A model generated the notes under the pieces. That model ran no database searches. It was not told the DNA's origin and saw only the letters and a program-made list of their open reading frames with translations. Of a stretch of DNA of 64,000 nucleotides, positions 36,374 to 44,717 are shown piece after piece (the first letter of the stretch is position 1; each line of letters starts with the position of its first letter). A program made the position numbers and the translations under genes. Origin of the DNA: Phyllobacterium myrsinacearum (GTDB lineage: Bacteria > Pseudomonadota > Alphaproteobacteria > Rhizobiales > Rhizobiaceae); assembly GCF_014138285.1 (NCBI RefSeq), contig NZ_JACGXN010000008.1, positions 161,714 to 225,713 on the forward strand. Direction: 5' to 3'.

Positions 36374-37539
36374 GCGTTCCTTATTTCACCGCGATCTCGA
36401 AAGCGCTTCAGCAGGCGGATATCCATCAGCCGAGCCTTGTGCTCGATCTGGATCGGCTGGATCAGAATATCGCAGCGATCAAGCGTGGTCTGGCGCCGAA
36501 CCTGACCCTGCGGCTTGTCGACAAATCCTTGCCCTGCCTGTCATTGCTGGCCCATATCGGCAAAACGTTCCCTGACCGCCGGTTCATGACATTCCATCTG
36601 CCTGTGACGGCAGCGGTTCTCGACGGGTTTCCGGATGCCACCGCGATTCTTGGCAAGCCGATGCCCGTCGCCGGCGCGCGCCATGCCCTGAAAAAAGGCG
36701 GAATTCTTGATGGTGTGAAAGACGCAACCCAGCGGATTTCATGGTTGGTCGACACGGATGAGCGGCTGGCCGCCTACGGTGCCCTCGCCGATGAGCTTGG
36801 CACCGACCTGCGTTTCTGCTTCGAGGTGGATGTCGGCCTGCACCGTGGGGGATATCGCGACGGTGCTGCACTGACCCAGGCACTGCAATTGCTTAAAAGC
36901 CATCCCCGGCTGCACTGTCAGGGCCTCATGGCTTACGAGGCCCATATCAATCATATTCCCGGTCTCTTTGGCGGTCCAAAGAAAGCATTGGCCAAGACGA
37001 AGGCACTGTTTGAACAATTCGCCGCCTGCCTTGGTCCGGATCAGCGCTCGATCCTCAATCTCGGCGGCAGTTCAACCGCCCTGCTCTATGATTCTGCAAT
37101 AGCCGCCAACGATGTTTCCATGGGCTCCGCCTTCGTTCTGCCGACTGACTTCGATGTACCCAGCCTTAACAAACTGGCACCCGCCATTTTCATCGCGGCA
37201 CCGGTCTTGAAGGTGGTCGACCCATTGGTGCCGGGGCTTGATGACAGGACGTGGATCATGCAGAAGCTCGGCCTGTTTCCCAAGCGTGGCTGCTTTCTCT
37301 ACGGCGGCAAGTGGATGGCAAAGCCCGTCTATCCTTTCGGCATGAAGCCCGACAAAACCATGGGGTTTTCAACCAATCAGCAATTCATGCGCCTGCCTGC
37401 CAGCGCCACGATCAAACCGGATGATTTTGCCTTCCTGCGGCCGACACAAAGCGAGTTCGTGCTGCAGCAGTTCAGTACAATCGCGGTCTATGCCAAAGGC
37501 AGGATCATCGACCGCTGGCAGACACTGCCATTTTCTTGA
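36370..37539 (+). CDS. DSD1-family PLP enzyme (alanine racemase N-terminal/D-threonine aldolase-like)
   Basis: A 389-residue fold-type III PLP protein. The cofactor lysine is in LRLVDKSLPCLSLL (near residue 56), and the C-terminal half resembles D-serine dehydratase/D-threonine aldolase. LGGSST is a likely phosphate-binding loop. It begins with GTG overlapping the oxidase stop codon. Such enzymes act on D-3-hydroxy amino acids; with an upstream lactone-type oxidase and a transporter, the cluster may degrade a modified amino acid or sugar acid, but this is inference. Confidence 0.8.
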   Translation: MSVPYFTAISKALQQADIHQPSLVLDLDRLDQNIAAIKRGLAPNLTLRLVDKSLPCLSLLAHIGKTFPDRRFMTFHLPVTAAVLDGFPDATAILGKPMPVAGARHALKKGGILDGVKDATQRISWLVDTDERLAAYGALADELGTDLRFCFEVDVGLHRGGYRDGAALTQALQLLKSHPRLHCQGLMAYEAHINHIPGLFGGPKKALAKTKALFEQFAACLGPDQRSILNLGGSSTALLYDSAIAANDVSMGSAFVLPTDFDVPSLNKLAPAIFIAAPVLKVVDPLVPGLDDRTWIMQKLGLFPKRGCFLYGGKWMAKPVYPFGMKPDKTMGFSTNQQFMRLPASATIKPDDFAFLRPTQSEFVLQQFSTIAVYAKGRIIDRWQTLPFS

Positions 37540-37542
37540 TTT

Positions 37543-38964
37543 TCAGCGTGCGAAAAGCTTGACCACCGTGTTCGCCAATCCCTTGTAAGGCGGTTTTACC
37601 CGATCGGTCAGCGGCATTTTCGCCTGATGCAGTACAGGCATGATCTTGCTGAACGTCAGAAAGCCCTCGTGACCGTGGTAATGGCCCATGCCGCTGGCGC
37701 CAACGCCGCCGAACGGCAGGTCATTGCAGACATTGTGGAACAAGGTCTCATTTATACAGACCCCGCCAGCCACGATATTCGACAGCATTTTTTCCGTTTC
37801 CGCCTTGTCATTGCTGAAGCAGTAGAACGCCAGCGGCCGGTCATGTCCGTTGATATAGCCAATGGCTTCATCGGCGTCGCGATAGGTCTTGATCGGCAGG
37901 ATCGGCCCGAAGATTTCCTCCTGCATGATCTTGCTGTCGTCGCCCGGATCCAGCACCAGCGTCGGCGGCAGAAGGCGCTCGGCTTCCGCCCGCGCTGCAT
38001 CTTTCGGCTCGACCAGCGTCACCACATCAAGCCCGCGCTGCCGCGCGTCATCAAGCAGGCCCCGCAGGCGGCGATACTGCCCCTCATTGACGATATGGGT
38101 ATAGTCAGGATTGGCATCGAGCTGCGCGTAGCGGGATTTGACCTCCGCGCGCACGGCCTCGACAAATTCATCGCGCCGCGCCAAGGGAATCAGCGCATAA
38201 TCCGGTGCGATGCAGGTCTGGCCCGCATTGTAGAGCTTGCCGGTAACGATGCGCGTCACAGCCTTGGCAAAGGGCGCTTCCTCACCAATGAATACGGGCG
38301 ATTTCCCCCCAAGTTCCAAGGTCACGGGTGTGAGGTTCGGTGCCGCTGACGCCATGACCTTGCGGCCGACAGCCGTGGAGCCGGTGAACAGCAGATGATC
38401 AAAGGGCAGGCCGGCAAACGCACCGCCCACATCAGCCCCGCCGAGCGCCACGGCAACCCGGTCGTCCGGAAAGACATCGGCAAGCAACTCCCGCAGGAAT
38501 TCACTGGTGCGCGGTGTATGTTCGGAAGGCTTCAGGAAAACGTGGTTGCCCGCAGCGATAGCTGTGGCAAGCGGCGTCAAAGCCAGATTGACCGGATAGT
38601 TCCAGGGAGCAATGACACCCACCACGCCAAGCGGAACGTACCGTACTTCCGCTTTGGCAGGCCACATGCGCCAGCCGGCGGAACGGCGCTGCGGCGTCAT
38701 CCAGGATTTGAGATGCGAGAGCATGTGGTCAATCTCGCCAAAGACAGTCATGCCTTCGCCAAGCATGCTTTCGTGACGCGATCGATGGCCGAAATCGGCA
38801 CTGATCGCCTTGACCATGGGTTCCAGCCGGTCCTTCAGCGCCGCACGCAGGCGCTTGAGATCGTCCTGGCGCTGGGCGTAATCAGGGCGATGCGCCAGCC
38901 ACGAGGCCCGCAGACGGCTGAGGATGGGCACCAATGCATCAGCAGGTGTGGCATTCATGTCCAT
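37543..38964 (-). CDS. Coniferyl-aldehyde-dehydrogenase-like NAD(P)+ aldehyde dehydrogenase
   Basis: A 473-residue aldehyde dehydrogenase of the class 3/CalB group, which lacks the long N-terminal arm of tetrameric enzymes. Cofactor site APWNYPVNLALTPL, general base in ELGGKSP, catalytic Cys in NAGQTCIAPDYAL, and HNVCNDLPFGGVGASGMG near the end are seen. CalB oxidises coniferyl aldehyde to ferulate, but relatives accept long-chain aldehydes. It converges with the DSD1 gene, 3 bp away, and is divergent from an AraC regulator. Confidence 0.82.
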   Translation of the reverse strand: MDMNATPADALVPILSRLRASWLAHRPDYAQRQDDLKRLRAALKDRLEPMVKAISADFGHRSRHESMLGEGMTVFGEIDHMLSHLKSWMTPQRRSAGWRMWPAKAEVRYVPLGVVGVIAPWNYPVNLALTPLATAIAAGNHVFLKPSEHTPRTSEFLRELLADVFPDDRVAVALGGADVGGAFAGLPFDHLLFTGSTAVGRKVMASAAPNLTPVTLELGGKSPVFIGEEAPFAKAVTRIVTGKLYNAGQTCIAPDYALIPLARRDEFVEAVRAEVKSRYAQLDANPDYTHIVNEGQYRRLRGLLDDARQRGLDVVTLVEPKDAARAEAERLLPPTLVLDPGDDSKIMQEEIFGPILPIKTYRDADEAIGYINGHDRPLAFYCFSNDKAETEKMLSNIVAGGVCINETLFHNVCNDLPFGGVGASGMGHYHGHEGFLTFSKIMPVLHQAKMPLTDRVKPPYKGLANTVVKLFAR

Positions 38965-39203
38965 GGTGTTTTCCTCCGGTCTTCTCCGCCTTGTGTTCTA
39001 TCACGGATGTCATGTTTCCCGTCAGCACTTTCAACGAAACCGCCTGCGCGTGATCAAAGCGATCATTGCCGGAGACATTCCCAGGCTTCAAGGTTCGCGA
39101 CGGTCAATGGCCGGTGAATAACGGCCAGCCAGCAAAACAATACGTTTCCGTGGGGATATCTCCGTGCTAATTTTCCCCAATAAATCCGGGGAGGAATCGG
39201 GAT

Positions 39204-40286
39204 TTGATCCACAGCGCCAGCGATAGGATCCACGCAGCGTCAGAATTGCTGGCGCTGGTTGACCTTTTGACCGGTGATGGCATTCCCGCAGCGCTTGTAT
39301 TGCAACGAACGGGTCTGGATGAAAAGGAGCTTTCATCCCCCGATACGCTGATCTCCATCAACCAGATGCTGACGGCCATCCGCAACGCGTTCACCCTGTC
39401 GGACGACCCCCATGTCGGGTTGCGGCTCGGCCTGAGCATGCAGATTACCATGTACGGGATTTACGGCTTTGCGCTCCTGAGCAGCGCCACATGCCGGAGC
39501 GCCTGCCATTTTGCCGAAAAATACCACGCCCTCACGGTACCAATGGGCAAGCAGACGTTCCGGGAAACGAGCAGACACGGCATATGGTCAACCGAGCCTG
39601 ATGTGAACAGAACGACCGATCCCAAGCTCTATCTCTTCAAGGTCGAACATGTCCTGGGAACCATAATCTCCTTTGCCAAGGATATTGCCGATCCCGATTT
39701 CAGTCCTGCAGCCATCCGGTTAAGCTGCCCCAAACCCGTGGACCCTACTGTCTATGAGCGGGTTTTCAACTGCTCGATCCAGTACGATCAGCCCGTCAAT
39801 GAACTGCTTGTCGATGTGGCGTGGCTGGAAAAAACGCCGAGGCGGGCCCATGAGATGACGTTTTCCATGGTCCGCCAGTTATGTGACGAAATGGTCGATC
39901 GCATGGCGTCATCGGCGGGCGTGGCGGGCCGCCTGCGCCAACTCTTCGTGCAAAGTGCCGGGCGCTTCCCGGCTATCGATCTCGCCTGCGAGCAGCTGGG
40001 TATCAGCGCGCGAACCCTCCGGCGCAAGCTGACCAGCGAAGGCACCTCCTACCAATCCCTGCTCGACGAAACCCGGCTGGGGCTTGCCAAGAAATATCTG
40101 CGCGAAACCGAACTGACGATGGACGAAATTGCCAGTCGTCTCGACTACAGTGACGCTTCGAACTTCCGTCACGCCTTCCGCCGATGGACCGATATGACGC
40201 CTATGGAATACAGGACTGGTCCGTCAAAAGGAGTGGAACCCGCATTACCTCTGAGTGTTCTTCGCATCACCAGCGACAGTTATTGA
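39204..40286 (+). CDS. AraC-family regulator with N-terminal Arabinose_bd-like sensor domain
   Basis: A 360-residue protein whose first 190 residues match the sensor domain of OruR/ArgR-like AraC regulators and whose last 100 carry two helix-turn-helix motifs (ACEQLGISARTLRRKLTSEG; MDEIASRLDYSDASNFRHAF). The start is a TTG at 39204 following GGGGAGGAA. It is divergent from the aldehyde dehydrogenase gene across 239 bp and is its likely regulator. Confidence 0.85.
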   Translation: MIHSASDRIHAASELLALVDLLTGDGIPAALVLQRTGLDEKELSSPDTLISINQMLTAIRNAFTLSDDPHVGLRLGLSMQITMYGIYGFALLSSATCRSACHFAEKYHALTVPMGKQTFRETSRHGIWSTEPDVNRTTDPKLYLFKVEHVLGTIISFAKDIADPDFSPAAIRLSCPKPVDPTVYERVFNCSIQYDQPVNELLVDVAWLEKTPRRAHEMTFSMVRQLCDEMVDRMASSAGVAGRLRQLFVQSAGRFPAIDLACEQLGISARTLRRKLTSEGTSYQSLLDETRLGLAKKYLRETELTMDEIASRLDYSDASNFRHAFRRWTDMTPMEYRTGPSKGVEPALPLSVLRITSDSY

Positions 40287-40316
40287 TCCGCGTCTGACTG
40301 CAGTCAAACGCCATGC

Positions 40317-41090
40317 TCAGATTCCTGCATACCATTCATAGCCGCGGTCTTCCCAGAAACCGCCCTTTCCGCCCCACACGCCCTTGAAGCTGTCCACCAG
40401 CTCAATGCGCATGAGATATTTGGCATGCTTGTAACCCAGCTGCCGCTCAACCCGCAGACGTAGGGGCGCGCCGTGGGCAACCTCAAGGTCTTTGCCGTTC
40501 ATGCTGTAGGACAGGATGGTTTGCGGGTGATAGGCATCGACAAGATCGATGCTCTCGTAATACTGACCGCTGCCATCCAGTGATTTCTCGTACTCGTCGG
40601 CACAGTAAAACACGGCATAGCGCGCGCCGGGGGCAAGGCCCGCCTTCTGCAATACAAGGCCGAGGGGAACGCCGGTCCATTTGCCGATCGCGCTCCATCC
40701 CTCGACACAATCATGCCGAGTAATCTGGGTGCGCGATGGCATCGCCTTCAGATCGGCCAGCGACAGGCTGAGAGGGGTGCGGACCATGCCGTTGACCACA
40801 AGCCGCCAGTCGGCAAAGCTGCCCTCCATCAACCTGGCATAGTCTTCACTGTCAGGCATCTGCGTGCCGTTGGCCTTGAATGTGGGCGACAGGTCCGCCT
40901 CGGTGAATTCGCGAGCCAATGGTTCGTGTGCCTGCAGGAGACGCTGGGAGCCCATGGTCAAGGCTTCGGCCTTTTGCAGGATATCGTTGACGCTGGCATT
41001 TTCCACCAGCGCATCGCACCCGGTCAAAAGCCCTGTCGCAGCAACACTGGAGCCGATGAGAAAACGGCGGCGTGTGAGTTCGAATTTCAT
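40317..41090 (-). CDS. YedY1-like periplasmic molybdopterin oxidoreductase (Tat-exported, lipobox)
   Basis: A 257-residue protein of the sulfite-oxidase/MsrP (YedY) superfamily. It starts with a twin-arginine signal (TRRRFLIGSS) ending in a lipobox LLTGC, so it may be a lipoprotein. The molybdenum-ligating cysteine is Cys128 in TRHDCVEGWSAIGKWTG. In Azospira YedY1 reduces methionine sulfoxide in the methionine-rich peptide MrpX; here the neighbouring genes encode a cytochrome b and an MrpX-like protein. Start overlaps the cytochrome gene stop by four bases. Confidence 0.85.
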   Translation of the reverse strand: MKFELTRRRFLIGSSVAATGLLTGCDALVENASVNDILQKAEALTMGSQRLLQAHEPLAREFTEADLSPTFKANGTQMPDSEDYARLMEGSFADWRLVVNGMVRTPLSLSLADLKAMPSRTQITRHDCVEGWSAIGKWTGVPLGLVLQKAGLAPGARYAVFYCADEYEKSLDGSGQYYESIDLVDAYHPQTILSYSMNGKDLEVAHGAPLRLRVERQLGYKHAKYLMRIELVDSFKGVWGGKGGFWEDRGYEWYAGI

Positions 41091-41947
41091 TTGGCTGCTT
41101 CCTTGTCGGTATCGACAGTCAGGCCGTAATAACCTGTTATCATCGACCGCAGATTGTTCCAGACGCCTGAGACCAGCACCATCACCAGATGCACGACGAC
41201 AAAGGCGACAAGCAGCGATGCAGTGATGAAGTGAATGGTGCGCGCGGACTGGCGCCCGCCAAAAACATCGAGCAGCCACGGGAAGATGGAATTGAAACCC
41301 GGCGACATGGTGAGACCGGTCAGAACCATCAGCGGCAGAAGGATGAAGATGACAGCCATGTAGGTGAGCTTCTGCAGGCTGTTGTAGCGCCGCGCCTCTT
41401 CGCCCTTGGGAAAGCGCAGGCGGGCATGTTCGCCAATTTCATGCGCCAGATGCTGCGGCGTCAACTGATCCTTGGTCGGCACGATATCCCGGCGGAAATG
41501 TCCGGCAATCAGCCCATAGAGCAGATAAACGAACCCGTTGATGACAAAGAACCAGGCAAAAAAGAAATGCCAGCGCCGCCCCGATGCCAGATCCTGGTAG
41601 CTTGGAATCGTGGTCCAGCTTGGAAAGGCGCGCGGCGTCAGTTCACCATCGACCGTCGACGCGCCGAGAACGCCTGTCGTCGGGATCGAGATCGAGCCCA
41701 CACGCGTAATGCCTTTGATCGTATCGCCATCGCTGACAGCACCGATCGAGATGAAGGAGTGATCCGCGTCGGCGCCATACTGCCCCCAGTAAAGATCGGG
41801 ATGCGCATTGAAAATCTGCAAGCCGCTCATCAGGAGAAAACTGAGGCACAGGACATTGAGCCAATGGGTCAGACGCACGGCAAACGAATGGCGATAGAAC
41901 AGAATTTTCTTTGGCCGTGCCGGTTCATGATCAGTCACGCTTGTCAT
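41087..41947 (-). CDS. YedZ1-like membrane cytochrome b (b561/thiosulfate-reductase type)
   Basis: A 286-residue membrane protein with about five helices and a large periplasmic loop between the first two. Histidines in FAVRLTHWLNVL, GRRWHFFFAWFF, ARTIHFITAS and VVVHLVMVLV can hold two b hemes. It would carry electrons from quinol to the molybdopterin protein encoded next, with which it overlaps. It follows the methionine-rich protein gene by 69 bp, completing an operon-like set. Confidence 0.83.
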   Translation of the reverse strand: MTSVTDHEPARPKKILFYRHSFAVRLTHWLNVLCLSFLLMSGLQIFNAHPDLYWGQYGADADHSFISIGAVSDGDTIKGITRVGSISIPTTGVLGASTVDGELTPRAFPSWTTIPSYQDLASGRRWHFFFAWFFVINGFVYLLYGLIAGHFRRDIVPTKDQLTPQHLAHEIGEHARLRFPKGEEARRYNSLQKLTYMAVIFILLPLMVLTGLTMSPGFNSIFPWLLDVFGGRQSARTIHFITASLLVAFVVVHLVMVLVSGVWNNLRSMITGYYGLTVDTDKEAAK

Positions 41948-42016
41948 GATTGTTTCCTTGGCTATCGAGGCAATGATCCGGTGCCGCTCCATCAGTGAGA
42001 CGGCACCGGAAGGATT

Positions 42017-42307
42017 CTAGTTCTTCTTTGGCGCCATGGCGTCGGCTGGCTTCATCGCATCTTTTTTCATGGCATCGGGCTTCATCGCATCCTTGGCCAT
42101 GGCTTGCTTGTCGCATTCCTTGGTCATGGCATCCTTCTTCATGGAGTCTTTTTCCATGCCGGCTTTTTTCATGCAGTCAGCCTTCATGCTTTCCGTCTTC
42201 ATAGGGTCTGCCTTCATGGCATCTTCTGCAAGAGCGCTGTTGATACCGGCAAAACCGGATGCGAGGACGAAAGCCGACAGGGCGATACGGCGTGCAAGAA
42301 TGTTCAT
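42017..42307 (-). CDS. Methionine-rich pentapeptide (MXKDX) repeat secreted protein, MrpX-like
   Basis: A 96-residue protein. The first 27 residues are a signal peptide (cleavage near SALA-EDA). The mature 69 residues are a lysine/aspartate/methionine repeat of period five (MKADP, MKTES, MKADC, MKKAG and so on) with 12 methionines (17%) and two cysteines. It matches the pentapeptide MXKDX repeat family. In Azospira such a peptide, MrpX, consumes hypochlorite by methionine oxidation and is regenerated by YedY1/YedZ1; the same genes sit here immediately downstream. Confidence 0.9.
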   Translation of the reverse strand: MNILARRIALSAFVLASGFAGINSALAEDAMKADPMKTESMKADCMKKAGMEKDSMKKDAMTKECDKQAMAKDAMKPDAMKKDAMKPADAMAPKKN

Positions 42308-42450
42308 GGTAGTTTCCTCGTTTGAATAAGACACGTATCTGCGTGCCATTGAGTTTCGGATGGCCACATGGTCATCCACACTTTCCTGGGCATCGCGCTG
42401 CGTGTCTCACAGCTTTTCATGCCAGGAATTCTTCTGTCCGCGTTGCGGAA

Positions 42451-43161
42451 CTAATTGGTAGCGGCGGCCAGAATCGGCCCGCCGTGCGGGGCCTGGATCA
42501 GGACCGCCGTGCGAAGGCCCGGTTTGGCTGAAGAAATGTCGAGGGTCACCGCCTTGCCGTCCCAGCTCCCAAGGTTGGAAAGGCTGTGAACCACATTCTT
42601 GTGCGGCAGCGTATGGCCGGTATTTTCGCCCCGGCTGACGGGAACATTGACGGTCTTGTCGTCATAAGTCACCAGCCAGATATCGGCGCCATGCGCCGGC
42701 GCCTTGCCCGCACCGATGGCGAGGGAGTTACCGTTGATCGTCAGGGGCAACGGATCGAGCTTTGTCGCCGTGGCGATCAGATTGTCGATCTCGCCGATCC
42801 GGTTGCCGACGACATCGGCACGGCCATTGACAACCACCTGCGGTGTAAATGGTCCGTCGCGGCCGAGCGGGGTTTCATAGGTGATCTGCCTATCCGTATA
42901 TTCCGGCGTCGCAAATATGTCCTTCCAGCCGAGCCGGTCCCAATAGGTCACGCCAAAACTCAGGGCGAGAACATCCGGCCGCTTGCTGATTTCGATCAGA
43001 TTGGCATTGGCAGGCGGGCAGGAAGAACAGCCCTGACTTGTGAAGAGTTCAACGACCGTCAATGGCTTGGCACTGCCTGCGAAGGCTGTGCTGGCGCCGA
43101 AGCCAAGCAAACCCGCAATTATCGCTGTGCACACATATCCGATATTTCTGCGCGACCCCAT
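42451..43161 (-). CDS. DUF1223 secreted thioredoxin-fold protein
   Basis: A 236-residue DUF1223 protein with a signal peptide (about 1-28, ending STAFA-GSA) and a thioredoxin-like start VVELFTSQGCSSCPPANANL containing a C-x-x-C pair. Its function is not established. AGGAGG six bases before ATG 43161 is strong. A SigF-type promoter element lies 58 bp upstream, and the MXKDX gene follows by 143 bp without an evident promoter of its own, so it may lead the whole leftward operon. Confidence 0.85.
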   Translation of the reverse strand: MGSRRNIGYVCTAIIAGLLGFGASTAFAGSAKPLTVVELFTSQGCSSCPPANANLIEISKRPDVLALSFGVTYWDRLGWKDIFATPEYTDRQITYETPLGRDGPFTPQVVVNGRADVVGNRIGEIDNLIATATKLDPLPLTINGNSLAIGAGKAPAHGADIWLVTYDDKTVNVPVSRGENTGHTLPHKNVVHSLSNLGSWDGKAVTLDISSAKPGLRTAVLIQAPHGGPILAAATN

Positions 43162-43218
43162 AACGGCCTCCTGATTTTCATGGCGTGAACCGGAATATTC
43201 ACCGGTCACTTCAGGCAA

Positions 43219-43245
43219 TTCGTCGGGCAGTGGAATTTGGTTACA
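43219..43245 (-). promoter_or_regulatory. SigF-type ECF promoter element before the DUF1223 gene
   Basis: Read leftward: TGTAACC (43245-43239), 16 bases, CGAA (43222-43219). This matches the GTAACC...CGAA form known for Caulobacter SigF promoters and nearly equals the element before the sigma gene. It lies 58 bp from the start codon. Confidence 0.65.
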
Positions 43246-43325
43246 TCGATCACGGATTGGTGATCGGAAAGTTCGACTGTCGGCCACTGGCATGCAGCCG
43301 CACCTGTCGATATGATCCGTGCATC

Positions 43326-43351
43326 TGTAACCTTTTCGCCGCCGCTGCGAA
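43326..43351 (+). promoter_or_regulatory. SigF-type ECF promoter element before the sigma-factor gene
   Basis: TGTAACC (43326-43332), 15 bases, CGAA (43348-43351), about 17 bp before the proposed GTG start. The close spacing means either a very short leader or that translation begins at the ATG at 43402. Confidence 0.6.
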
Positions 43352-43368
43352 TAAAGGAATGAACCAGG

Positions 43369-43926
43369 GTGCATTCGGTCGAAGCGCGTTTGAAGGAACT
43401 GATGCTCGCAAGCCTTGCGGGCGACGCGCAGAGCTATCGTGTGTTGCTGGATGAAGTGGCCAAGCTTTTGCGCGGATACTTTCTGCGGCGTCTCGCCGAT
43501 GCCCATCGCGGCGACGCGGATGATCTGGTGCAGGAAACGCTGCTCGCCCTGCATACCCGGCGGCAGACCTATGAGCCTGATAGGCCGTTTACCGCATGGC
43601 TGCATGCCATTGCGCGCTACAAGCTGATCGACCATTTCCGGCGCAACCGTATCCGGGCGACAGTGCCGCTGGATGATGCGGAAGACCTGCTCACGCAGGA
43701 CAATGCAGACGCCGCGGCGGACCGCATGGATGTGGATCGCCTATTGCAGACCATACCGGAAAAATCACGGGACCTGATTTACCGGACGAAGATCGAAGGA
43801 CAATCGATTGCCGAAGTTGCTCAAAGCACGGGCCTTTCGGAATCGCTTGTAAAAGTCAGCATTCACAGAGGACTGAAGGCCATAGCCGCGAAGTTGAGAG
43901 GACAGACAGCCGATGACGACAAATGA
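43369..43926 (+). CDS. sigF: ECF sigma factor, SigF-like
   Basis: A 185-residue sigma-70 family ECF protein. Region 2 shows LRRLADAHRGDADDLVQETLLALHTRR and region 4 shows QSIAEVAQSTGLSESLVKVSIHRGLKAIA. Followed and overlapped by an NrsF/DUF1109 gene, it corresponds to the SigF-NrsF pair that responds to oxidants or metals in Caulobacter and to reactive chlorine in Azospira. GTG 43369 is used as start; ATG 43402, with AAGGA upstream, would remove eleven residues. Probably autoregulated from the upstream element. Confidence 0.85.
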   Translation: MHSVEARLKELMLASLAGDAQSYRVLLDEVAKLLRGYFLRRLADAHRGDADDLVQETLLALHTRRQTYEPDRPFTAWLHAIARYKLIDHFRRNRIRATVPLDDAEDLLTQDNADAAADRMDVDRLLQTIPEKSRDLIYRTKIEGQSIAEVAQSTGLSESLVKVSIHRGLKAIAAKLRGQTADDDK

Positions 43927-44554
43927 TCTGATCGAGCGTCTCGCCAGCGAATTGAAGCCGGTATCGCGGCGGGCCGTGCTGCGGCGAGTCGGCATTGGCC
44001 TCGGCATCAGTTCCGTCGCCTCAGCTGTTCTCATGTGGTCCTGGCTTGGCATGCGCCCGGATCTGATGACTGCCGCCGGCACCATGGCATTCTGGGTGAA
44101 GTTTGCCTACACGCTTGTGCTGGCCATGGGCGGCGCCTGGGCAGTCAAGCGCATTGCCTACCCGCTTGGCAGCATCCGTATCAGTCTTGTCGTCATGGCA
44201 GCCGCCATCGCCCTCATCTGCGCACTTGCTTTTGCGCAGCTTGCCATGTCGCCGCGTGACCATTACGCCCACATGATGAAGGGCCACACGATTACCGTGT
44301 GCACCTTCAATATCGTCGTGCTGTCACTGCCATTGCTGTTCGGTGCATTCTGGGTACTGCGCGGTCTGGCACCGACGCGGCCAACCGTTGCCGGAACCGC
44401 CGCAGGCCTTGCGGCAGGATCGATTGCGGCACTTATCTACTCGTTCCACTGCGATGAAAGCGCCATGCCATTCATCGCCATCTGGTACACGCTGGGGGTG
44501 ATTTCATCCGGATTGATCGGCGCGATTGCCGGTCGGTTCGTCCTGCGGTGGTAG
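43913..44554 (+). CDS. nrsF: NrsF/DUF1109 membrane anti-sigma factor
   Basis: A 213-residue membrane protein with about six helices, of the DUF1109/NrsF family. The N-terminal cytosolic part LIERLASELKPVSRRAVLRR is characteristic. Cysteines in the membrane region (ALICALAFA, TVCTFN, FHCDES) fit known NrsF sensing through cysteine. It overlaps the sigma gene by 14 bp, the usual arrangement. Expected to hold SigF inactive until oxidant stress. Confidence 0.88.
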   Translation: MTTNDLIERLASELKPVSRRAVLRRVGIGLGISSVASAVLMWSWLGMRPDLMTAAGTMAFWVKFAYTLVLAMGGAWAVKRIAYPLGSIRISLVVMAAAIALICALAFAQLAMSPRDHYAHMMKGHTITVCTFNIVVLSLPLLFGAFWVLRGLAPTRPTVAGTAAGLAAGSIAALIYSFHCDESAMPFIAIWYTLGVISSGLIGAIAGRFVLRW

Positions 44555-44582
44555 ATCGAAGCCACTGCAGGACTGACAGTGA

Positions 44583-44696
44583 GTGGTTCGACAAGCTCAC
44601 CATGAGGAAGAGCGAAGATTGCAGGGAACTATACCTGCAATTTTTCCGATTGGCTCCTCAGCACCACTCTCCCTCATGGTGAGCTTGTCGAACCAC
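44583..44696. repeat. Dispersed inverted-repeat element, copy C
   Basis: A 114-bp copy with arms GTGGTTCGACAAGCTCACC at the left and its complement ending at 44696. It lies between the convergent nrsF and iolB genes, 28 bp past the nrsF stop. The interior (ATTGCAGGGAACTAT, then TTCCGATTGGC) matches copy E in the same orientation. Confidence 0.85.
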
Positions 44697-44717
44697 GAAC
44701 CATTTATCTACCTGCAA

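Noticed and set aside
40291..40312. GACTGCAGTC palindrome after the AraC gene as a terminator
   Set aside because: The arms meet without a loop and no T-run follows; more likely coincidence or a protein site.
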